Part shown: one piece after another, positions 1 through 6,033 of the stretch
Numbering within the stretch: position 1 is the stretch's first letter
How the letters are laid out: each line of letters starts with the position of its first letter
Assembly: GCA_028565635.1 (NCBI GenBank)
Contig: JAOXYB010080610.1
Coordinates: 6,579-23,108, forward strand
Length of the DNA stretch: 16,530 bases
Reading direction: 5' to 3'
Origin: Phoronis ovalis
Taxonomy: Eukaryota > Phoronida > Phoronidae
Notes under the pieces: model-generated
The model's database searches: none
Seen by the model: the letters and a program-made list of their open reading frames with translations, nothing else
What the model was told of the DNA's origin: nothing
Made by a program: the position numbers and the translations under genes

Positions 1-673
1 AATTTAAAAAAAACTGCAGAATGGTCGCCAAAAGGCATTGCTCGCTGCTCGCACTGAAAAAGGACATATAAACGGGGGCGATTATTAACTTTTTTATACT
101 CTTGGCATGAATATTTAAGATTTTAAAATATATTGATTGCGATGCTTAAGGCAGTTTATCAAACGAAATTCTGTGTGTAATGCACTTTTTTAAAAAAGAA
201 AAATTTCCAAACCTCAAATTTGTGTAGTGGTATACTACGTTGCCCAACCTGATAACACAATTATTGTGAAAGTCCTTGGCAAAAAGCGTAACTCACCTCC
301 TGCCGTACTCGGTATAGAAATTCTATTGGAAATATTATTGGAGGTGATCCGAAGTTTGTTTATTAAAGATAATTTGGAGAAATAGTACTAATAAATAGTA
401 CTAATAAATAGTACTATATTTCCTTAAAACCTTGACACATCATCCAAAAAAGAGCTAACCAAGTACACATCATAAGGTGATTATCTCGTATTAATCCAAA
501 TGGGTCTTCAACTCAAATTGCCACCCGGGGTGGCGATTATTGATTTATTTTAGCAACCAGAGGGGGTGATTATTAAAGCAGGGGGCGATTATTAGAGAAA
601 ATACGGTAACTACCGAGTAGCATAGTAAGATCAAGTCGGTGATTCAGATTCTCGTGTAACATAAAAAACAAAC
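1..673. repeat. PREB intron (left edge) with a GGGGGYGATTATTA repeat
   Basis: No further PREB exon is recognisable here. The sequence carries a degenerate motif GGGGGYGATTATTA at 74-87, a GGGTGGCGATTATTGA variant near 528-543, and copies at 562-575 and 581-594. The last runs into GAGAAAATACGGTAA, a tail like those on many invertebrate DNA-transposon derivatives. A 13-nt microrepeat (AATAGTACTAATA, about 2.5 copies) lies near 384-417. I read this as a non-autonomous element with a repetitive interior; its boundaries are not resolved. Confidence 0.5.
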
Positions 674-757
674 CTTTGTTCCTGAAGGGCTAATATCCAA
701 ATCATCAAATTCATTTGTATGTGCTTGAACTTCATACATTTTCTCCAAAGTGGGATA
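674..757 (-). CDS. PREB: PREB exon 4
   Basis: The acceptor is TTTTTAG (764-758) and the donor GTTTGT (673-668), 28 codons. It encodes YPTLEKMYEVQAHTNEF followed by DDLDISPSGTK, matching the human stretch that starts VPSLEKVLEFKAHEGE. The next exon is not visible in 1-673. Confidence 0.92.
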
Positions 758-3700
758 CTAAAAATTTCAGAAACAAATAACAGGAATCAAATAAGCAATG
801 TTTAAAGATTTACACGATTGTTTTTGTTACGATCATAAAACGATGCATTTTACAGGTGACTGCAAGACAGCAATATGTAACAGGAATAAAAACATTATAA
901 CAAGGATTGTCCCATTTTCCTAAAAAATTTGAATGATCAGTCTCAATTCACCCACAGCCAATTAGAAGTAACTAACATACTTTACAGCTTGCCCTTTTGA
1001 CATGGTTTTTTGTACCTCCGGCTTTTGGAGAAGTGCCATCCTCAGGGTCTGGTGGTGTATTAAGGTCAGAGTTTGTACTATGTTAAGCCCAGGTCTACAG
1101 GTAGTTAATTTCCCCCTAATTTTTAATTACCTTCCATGCCCTGAGATAACCATCAGCACCACCTGTAAGAAGGAAAAGTTTATCTTTGCTGAATTGCACA
1201 ACTTTTTGGAAACCACCATCTTTATGAAAATCTGTCTGAACACCTCCTATGGGGTCTAAACTAAATGTGATAACCTTTTCTGGACCCTTGTTGTCACGAG
1301 CATCTGTTAAATGGCCCTTGCGCTTACGAACTTTTGACTCTGCATCTGAAACGAGAAAAAGAAACTGCAAGATAAAGTAAATAAAGATAAACTTAACTAC
1401 GCAGTAATATATGAAATTAAACATTTAAAATATGTATTAAATATAACTGATATATATTTTGAAAAAAATGGCACTTTTATATCTGCTTGAAATGTCTTAA
1501 ACAGTAGTAATTAAACAATACATTTTACATTTCTAAATCTTACAGCACACGTGCTACAAAGTGCGAGTCAAATTTTGGAACATATCCATTTCAGCTGATG
1601 GGCATCGTATCCTACTAGGCCCAAGGGTGGGGGATGTCAGGTTTCCAGCTAATATAGGAATGTGCGGCCCTAAAAGATCTGTTTTTTGACCAAATTAGCG
1701 GAGAGCCACTTTTATCAAACTAGCAGAGAGAATTTGGTCTTTACTTAAAATAACAGAGGGGGTCGAGCTTTTTGACTTCTTTTCTGTTAGCAAGCAGTGT
1801 TCTTCATTTTTAGCACACCTGCTTTACCAACATACGAATTAGCAATTAGGTTTTTTATCAAGCACAAGTTAAGCAAAGCTTTTTTTGACAAGAAAAAACA
1901 ACTGAAAGGATCCAGTATTTGGGGCCGGGCCACATACCTTTACCCAACAATTTTGATGGGAGCCCTCTACCCGGGTCAGGTGGCGCACAAGGTTTGAGTA
2001 TAGATCTTGCAATCCAAAATAAAAAGTGCCATTTAAAAAAAATTAAAGTAACAGATCCTGAAAATAAGCCATATTTATTAAGGAGGATACAACTTAAGTT
2101 CTTGCTATAGATATTCCCAATAGCAAACCAAAGTTCTGAATGGTACCAATCCAACAGTAAACAAATACAACTTTTTTACCCAGGCCTTACATCCTAGTTC
2201 GAAAATAATTGGACTTCCCCAACCCTTGGCTCATAACACTATAAGCACTAGCCTAAAACAATACCGTCAGTTTTTGGTGGAACAACTTTTTGTTGTAGCA
2301 TATAAAGCTGACAGTTTTCGTCCATTCCTGCAGCAAGCATGTATTTTGATGTACTCTCTGTCATCAATGCAGTATTCATTATTGCACAGCTAATTCCTTC
2401 TTCATGCTTGCAAATGCTTTTCGCAACACAAGTATTTCCAGTATTCTTAAGTTCAAATATTTCCTAAAAGATTTTATTAAGGAAACTGTCAGTTATATTT
2501 GACAAGCTCTATATTCAGTTAGTTTGTATTATAATTGTAAAATTGTATCCTGGCATTGTATATACATCTAACACCTTTCTCTTTTGGAAGTAAAGGACAA
2601 CATTTTCGATTTGTAGTAAGGATGCACTTGCCTTTACAATATAAATGAATATATAACAATAAACATTACACTTAATATACATCGTGAAGATCATACCGGT
2701 GATTTCTACCCAGAGAATTAAAATATACCAGAGGTACTTTCCCCGGGGTACTTTCCAAAAAGCTTGGTGGGAGTGTGAGGCACCCAAGGTGGAAAACCGT
2801 AGTTATACCCATCATGATAAAAACTGCATTTCAAAAAATATCCTAAAGTAAAATTTATTTGCAAAAGATGCACTGCATGGAAAGACTGAATCCTAGAAAT
2901 ATACATTCCATTTCAAAAATTTTAAACAGTGAGGAATAATTTATTGAAAATATTTATCCCATAAATAACAACTGCAAAAAGCACACATCATGCCAGAAAG
3001 AGTTAAATAATAATAAAAAGCGACCACATGCCCATGGTAAAAGTGGAGGCTAAACATATGTACAGTTCCCAGGGGGGGCAGTCAATATGAAAGTGGGTAG
3101 TCCTGGTTCATGATGTTCTGCACTAGCTCTTGATAATCTGACTTGTGAGCTGCGCAAACAGCTATGGGAACTTACATAGCCGATTACAGTTAAAGTGCCC
3201 AAACTTCAAAATCTATGTAATTCCTACCGAATGAGTTCATATGTCACAATCCAGATACTCTCTGATTATCCAACTTCAACTCTCAGTACTCCTACAACAA
3301 TTTGCAACTCTCACGCCGGCACACACAAAATGCAAAACCGTAATTCTTTTCACGAACTCGTCCGTCGTCTTCACTTCAGAGTAGCGTTTGCACATGCGTA
3401 AAATAACGCCATATGTTGCACAAGTGAAATCAACATAGCGATGATAAAGTACTCCATAAAGCATAAGATTAAAGCTGCCAGTTAAAAAATCTGGGTACCG
3501 ATTTAAAAAGAATTTTAAGGAGTCAGTAATTAATTTCATCAAAAAGAGTGACTAGAAAAATATGACATAAAAAAGTATTCCGTGTTGTCGACTTCTATGT
3601 CTCACTATGTTGACTTTACTTGTGCGACAGAAGGCATTATTTTACGCATGCACAAATGCTACTCTGAAGTGAAGACAACGGACAAGTTCGTGAAGAATTA

Positions 3701-5675
3701 CAGTTTTGCATTTTGTGTGTGCCAGCGCGAGAGTTGCAAATGGTGGTAGGAATACTGAGAGTTGAAGTTGGATAATCAGAGAGTATCTGGATGGTGACAT
3801 ATGAACTCATTCGGTAGGAATTACATAGATTTTGAAGTTTGGGCACTTTAACTGTAATCGGCTATGTACGTCCCTGTTCGCACAGCTCACAAGTCAGATT
3901 ATCAAGAGCTAGTGCAGAACATCATGAACCAGGACTAGAAAGTGGGTACCCATGTTCCAACATGGCTTTTCAAAAAAGCCCCTAACAAAGTGAAATTCTG
4001 CAAAAAATATACCCCAGAGCAAATGAGTTTTTTGAAAAAATACACCCTTAAGGAAGTGACTTTGGGAAAAAAACACCCATAACAAAGTGTCACACCTCCA
4101 AAAAGCCACCCCTTAGACTTGCTCAAGTCCTTGTGAACTTAAAAAAAAATTACTGTTTATTTCTCTTTTTTATGTCTTTTACATCAGTGTTTTTATTATC
4201 CCAAATTTTTTTATTTTTTTTTACTATCATATATATGTTGAGTGTTAGCCATCGCAAACATCCAACATATATGATAGTTAAAAAAATTTTTTGCAAGATA
4301 ATTAAAAACACTGATATAAAAGACATAAAAAAGAGAAATAAACATTAAATATTTTTTTCCTTTTCTAGTCCTGTAAGCATGACCCTACTATGGACAGCCT
4401 ACGGCTTGTCCGTAGGGTCATGACCGTCTCATATCTCAGACTAGCCGAAGTTCGAAAACACTTACTTCCCTATTAAATTCCACCAAAATGTTTGCTTCTG
4501 CCTATTCCTTGACTACTCTGCTTCTTATATCCCCGTATCCAAATAACTTAATCAATGATTCAACAGCACGTCAGCATAAAATCCAAAATGCACTCTTGAA
4601 CATAACAAAATGATGCAGCCATCATTCACATGACGTCATTAATGTCAAGGTTATTTGACGGACACTGGTATCGATAATAATCGTACAAGAAACCGAATAT
4701 GAGAAGTCATTAGTGATACATTTATCTTTCGGCAGGTAGCGCTTCAGAGTTTTGCAATACTTCTAGCTGGACTGAAAAATTGTACGTCATTCGTTCAGCG
4801 CCTGCTTCTTCAATATTTTCTGCAGATGATGGATGTTCAAGAGTGCATTTTGGATTTTATGCTGATGCACTGTTGAATCTTTGATTAAGTTATTTGGAAA
4901 CGGGGATATAAGAAGCGGAGTAGTCACGGAATAGGCAGAAGCAAAAATTTTGGTGGAATTTAATAGGGAAAAGTAAGTGTCATCGAACTTCGGCTAGTCT
5001 GAGATATGAGACGTCATGACCCTATGGACAAGCCGTAGGCTGTCCATAGTAGGGTCATGCTTGCAGGACTACACCTTTTCGTGATTTTAGCCAAAAAACA
5101 GAGAATAAGTGTGTAACGCGCCGGCGGTTCGAAAAACATACCCTTTCACGCGAAATTTTGTTGAAACATGCGTACCCACTTTAATATTGACTGCCCCTCC
5201 CGAGGTACAGTTACCGTGAATGGCAGTAACCTCCCTCCCCCGTAACAATGTCTAACAATGACATAATATGATATATGATATAATCATCTGCAATTGGACT
5301 AAATCATAATTACATGGGAATCGTGTTATCTGGGACTATAACATAGTTATTATACTTATAGCCCGGACGTCCTATGTAGTATTATACGGTATTATACATA
5401 CGGTACATAGTCTCAGTCCGGGAGTCCCATAGCCATAGGCATATTAAAGTTTATTAAACTAAATAAAAGCAGAATGGCCAGATGTTTAAATATGAAAACT
5501 AGAACTATATTGATCACTGCTTGAATTTTTATCATACACATACCACTGCGTTCGGAACTCCAGTTTTTGCTTGTCCTCCACCCCCGGCTACAAGTAAATA
5601 ACTATTTCCAAGCATCCGCATAGAGTACATTGGGAAATTGACGTCCGCTAATGGAATTCCCTTGTAAGGTGCCAT
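674..5675 (-). CDS. PREB: PREB/SEC12 homologue, 5' half, four coding exons; continues off the left edge
   Basis: PREB (SEC12) is an ER-anchored WD40 beta-propeller that loads GTP onto SAR1 to start COPII coat assembly. Coding exons on the minus strand are 5675-5544, 2463-2265, 1345-1131 and 757-674: 630 nt, 210 codons, joined in phases 0, 1 and 0 with GT-AG borders throughout. Residues 31-43 read GGGGQAKTGVPNA, corresponding to the potassium-binding K-loop of SEC12 proteins. Later diagnostic stretches are VQTDF, QKVVQF, TGGADGYLRAWK and LEKMYEVQAHTNE, which follow vertebrate PREB in the same order (compared from memory). Human PREB is about 417 residues, so roughly half is present. Missing are the later WD repeats and the C-terminal membrane anchor. 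The start has a good context (GACATGG). Intron 1 is about 3.1 kb and full of transposons. Identity is near certain; exact exon ends are inferred from splice sites and phase. Confidence 0.94.
1131..1345 (-). CDS. PREB: PREB exon 3 (charged linker and WD blade)
   Basis: The acceptor is TTTCAG and the donor GTAATT (1130-1125), 215 nt. It encodes a Lys/Arg-rich linker (ESKVRKRKGHL) and then VQTDF, QKVVQF and TGGADGYLRAWK, the best-conserved stretch of the PREB propeller. It ends in phase 0. Confidence 0.95.
1346..2264. other. PREB intron 2, with repeat-like GC-rich patches
   Basis: No coding signal is seen on either strand. Two patches look repeat-derived: about 1600-1760, which contains the inverted pair GACCAAATT (1688-1696) / AATTTGGTC (1731-1739) and the near-repeat TTAGCGGAGAG / CTAGCAGAGAG; and about 1915-1995, a locally GC-rich stretch. 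Neither shows clear termini or target duplications. Confidence 0.4.
2265..2463 (-). CDS. PREB: PREB exon 2
   Basis: The acceptor is CTTTTAG (2470-2464) and the donor GTATTG (2264-2259). The 199 nt leave one base over, which joins exon 3 to make an Asp codon. The peptide includes MLAAGMDENCQLYMLQ, matching the PREB blade that reads ILAAGQDAHCQLLRFQ in human. Confidence 0.9.
2748..2822. repeat. Degenerate dispersed repeat, copy 1
   Basis: The stretch from GTACTTTCCAAAA through GTGTGAGGCACCC to GATAAAA aligns, with small gaps, to 15425-15489 in the last HBS1L intron (GTACTTTGCAAAA, GTGTGAGGCCCCA, GGTAAAA). Both preserve GTACTTT-CAAAA-GTGTGAGGC-CC-GGT-AAAA in order. The family is unidentified. 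Confidence 0.6.
3060..3067. repeat. Target-site duplication of element D, left
   Basis: GTACAGTT lies directly outside the left terminal repeat and is repeated exactly at 5205-5212. Confidence 0.75.
3098..3937. mobile_element. Long-hairpin (foldback) element A, nested in D
   Basis: An 840-bp element made almost wholly of two inverted arms, about 3098-3446 and 3592-3937, around a spacer of about 145 bp. The termini are TAGTCCTGG and CCAGGACTA. A perfect 9-bp duplication GAAAGTGGG flanks it (3089-3097 and 3938-3946). Long terminal inverted repeats with a 9-bp duplication resemble Mutator-like or foldback elements. The arms are highly similar, with one small indel region near 3157-3178. No protein gene is present: similar open frames on opposite strands of the arms merely reflect the palindrome. 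Confidence 0.85.
3964..4105. repeat. Degenerate tandem repeat inside element D (about 35-nt period)
   Basis: Four loosely related units each begin with an A-run followed by C-rich sequence and an AAGTG or AAATG block, for example AAAAAAGCCCCTAACAAAGTG and later AAAAAACACCCATAACAAAG. Divergence is high, so unit borders are approximate. Confidence 0.55.
4139..4358. mobile_element. AT-rich hairpin MITE-like element B
   Basis: The arms are inverted copies: 4155-4200 pairs with 4297-4342 (shared core TTTATTTCTCTTTTTTATG), and an inner pair, about 4221-4240 and 4262-4280, shares ACTATCATATATATGTTG with slight variation. The loop is about 20 nt. The A/T-rich outer ends are also roughly complementary. 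No clear target duplication is visible, so the exact ends are uncertain. The open frame across it is an artefact of low complexity. Confidence 0.7.
4366..5071. mobile_element. Long-hairpin (foldback) element C, nested in D
   Basis: A 706-bp element with inverted arms of about 238 bp (4366-4603 and 4833-5071) and a unique centre of about 230 bp. Its ends, TAGTCCTG and CAGGACTA, are the same octamer as element A, while the rest of the arms differs. Flanking 9-mers TTCCTTTTC (4357-4365) and CACCTTTTC (5072-5080) agree at 7 of 9 positions, consistent with a partly decayed 9-bp duplication. Each terminus holds a smaller palindrome (GGACAGCC-TAC-GGCTTGTCC within GACCCTAC and GTAGGGTC). The centre has no coding frame. 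A CREB-like ATGACGTCAT (4631-4640) may be chance. Confidence 0.82.
5205..5212. repeat. Target-site duplication of element D, right
   Basis: GTACAGTT lies directly outside the right terminal repeat and is identical to 3060-3067. Confidence 0.75.
5362..5422. repeat. Small inverted repeat near the PREB exon 1 donor
   Basis: CCCGGACGTCCTATGTA (from 5362) is roughly complementary to TACATAGTCTCAGTCCGGG (ending 5422), around an AT-rich loop containing two GTATTATAC repeats. It may be the remnant of a hairpin element or only a local structure. Confidence 0.4.
5544..5675 (-). CDS. PREB: PREB exon 1 (start codon, K-loop)
   Basis: The exon holds 44 complete codons from ATG (5675-5673) to the donor GTATGT at 5543-5538. 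It encodes the first propeller strand and GGGGQAKTGVPNAV, the loop that contacts SAR1 in SEC12 proteins. The ATG has G at -3 and G at +4. It ends in phase 0. Confidence 0.93.
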
Positions 5676-5695
5676 GTCGCCGGCTGCAAATATGG

Positions 5696-5709
5696 ACAAT
5701 AGGTGGCGC
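5696..5709 (+). promoter_or_regulatory. CTCF-like motif in the PREB 5' leader region
   Basis: ACAATAGGTGGCGC matches 12 of 14 positions of the bilaterian CTCF core CCASYAGRKGGCRS (consensus recalled). It lies 21 bp upstream of the PREB start codon. Binding is inferred. Confidence 0.35.
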
Positions 5710-5903
5710 TAAATCAACTAGTTGTATTTTCATAAATTGCTTTTCGTTTTCAAACTCAATTCGTTAAAAAGATAAAATTACCGTATTCTACCAAAAAACA
5801 ACATAAAATATATACTTTGAATTGAAAAGAACCTCATAAGTTAGAATATGAGCAAAACATATTATACTAAACTAATTCACCAAATTATGTTCCCTTTCAA
5901 TGG

Positions 5904-5914
5904 CATCATGGCGG
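5904..5914 (+). promoter_or_regulatory. YY1-like element CATCATGGCGG
   Basis: ATGGCGG is the YY1 core found just downstream of transcription starts in many TATA-less housekeeping promoters. Here it is about 80 bp before the HBS1L start codon, in the sense orientation, a typical placement. Confidence 0.4.
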
Positions 5915-5958
5915 ATGGGTTAAATTTCGAGTTGGGAGTTAAATTTCGAAATCATTAA
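5908..5958 (+). other. Candidate upstream ORF in the HBS1L leader (16 codons)
   Basis: The ATG in the YY1-like core has A at -3 and G at +4, a better context than the main HBS1L start, which has T at +4. The frame reads MADGLNFELGVKFRNH and stops at TAA (5956-5958), 32 nt before the HBS1L ATG. It matters only if transcription begins upstream of 5908. Confidence 0.35.
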
Positions 5959-5990
5959 ATAACTGAATTGATAATCAAGCAATTATTAAA

Positions 5991-6033
5991 ATGTCGAGGC
6001 ACAGGAATGTACGAGGAATGAACTATGAAGATG
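5991..6033 (+). CDS. HBS1L: HBS1L exon 1
   Basis: It encodes [14 protein letters not shown] plus one base; the donor is GTAAGTG. The peptide is nearly identical to the start of human HBS1L (MARHRNVRGYNYDED), which fixes the initiation codon. Confidence 0.95.

Larger units (their letters stand above)
3068..5204. mobile_element. hAT-like non-autonomous element hosting nested insertions (element D)
   Basis: The ends are imperfect inverted repeats sharing GGGGCAGTCAATAT and AAAGTGGGTAC. They are flanked by a perfect 8-bp duplication GTACAGTT (3060-3067 and 5205-5212), the length typical of hAT elements. Removing the hairpin element at 3098-3937 and one copy of its 9-bp duplication restores a continuous left terminal repeat. 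That repeat matches the right end for about 46 bp, with roughly six differences counted by eye. Unique interior lies at 3947-4138 and 5081-5160. No transposase frame is present, so mobility would need enzyme supplied elsewhere. Assignment to hAT rests on duplication length and general form only. Confidence 0.75.
2464..5543. other. PREB intron 1 (3.1 kb), largely transposon sequence
   Basis: This is the interval between PREB exons 2 and 1. It contains a repeat relic at 2748-2822, a nested transposon complex at 3060-5212 and a small inverted repeat at 5362-5422. No exon is seen. Short open frames in the hairpin arms are products of repeat symmetry. Confidence 0.85.
5676..5990. promoter_or_regulatory. 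Probable bidirectional PREB / HBS1L promoter interval
   Basis: Divergent start codons at 5675 (minus) and 5991 (plus) leave 315 bp for two 5' leaders and their promoters, so a shared promoter is the simplest reading. The two flanks contain GC-richer motifs (CTCF-like near PREB, YY1-like near HBS1L) around an AT-rich centre. There is no convincing TATA box in either direction. A direct repeat TTAAATTTCGA occurs at about 5920-5930 and 5939-5949. Transcription starts cannot be placed from sequence alone. Confidence 0.65.

Noticed and set aside
1-660. PREB exon 5 near the left edge
   Set aside because: I looked on the minus strand for the next PREB blade and found no match in phase; the region is repeat-like.
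1002-1259. Plus-strand open frame of 85 codons
   Set aside because: It is antisense to PREB exon 3, whose protein is clearly recognisable on the minus strand.
3195-3846. Two similar small proteins on opposite strands (3195-3401 plus, 3637-3846 minus)
   Set aside because: They are the same sequence in the two arms of hairpin element A. There is no start context, domain or splice structure, and the similarity follows from the inverted repeat.
4133-4348. A 71-codon Phe-rich open frame
   Set aside because: It lies across the AT-rich hairpin element B. Its composition is that of T-runs, with no protein similarity.
4631-4640. CREB-like palindrome ATGACGTCAT as a promoter element
   Set aside because: It lies in the unique centre of transposable element C in an intron; a single ten-base match there has little support for a host role.
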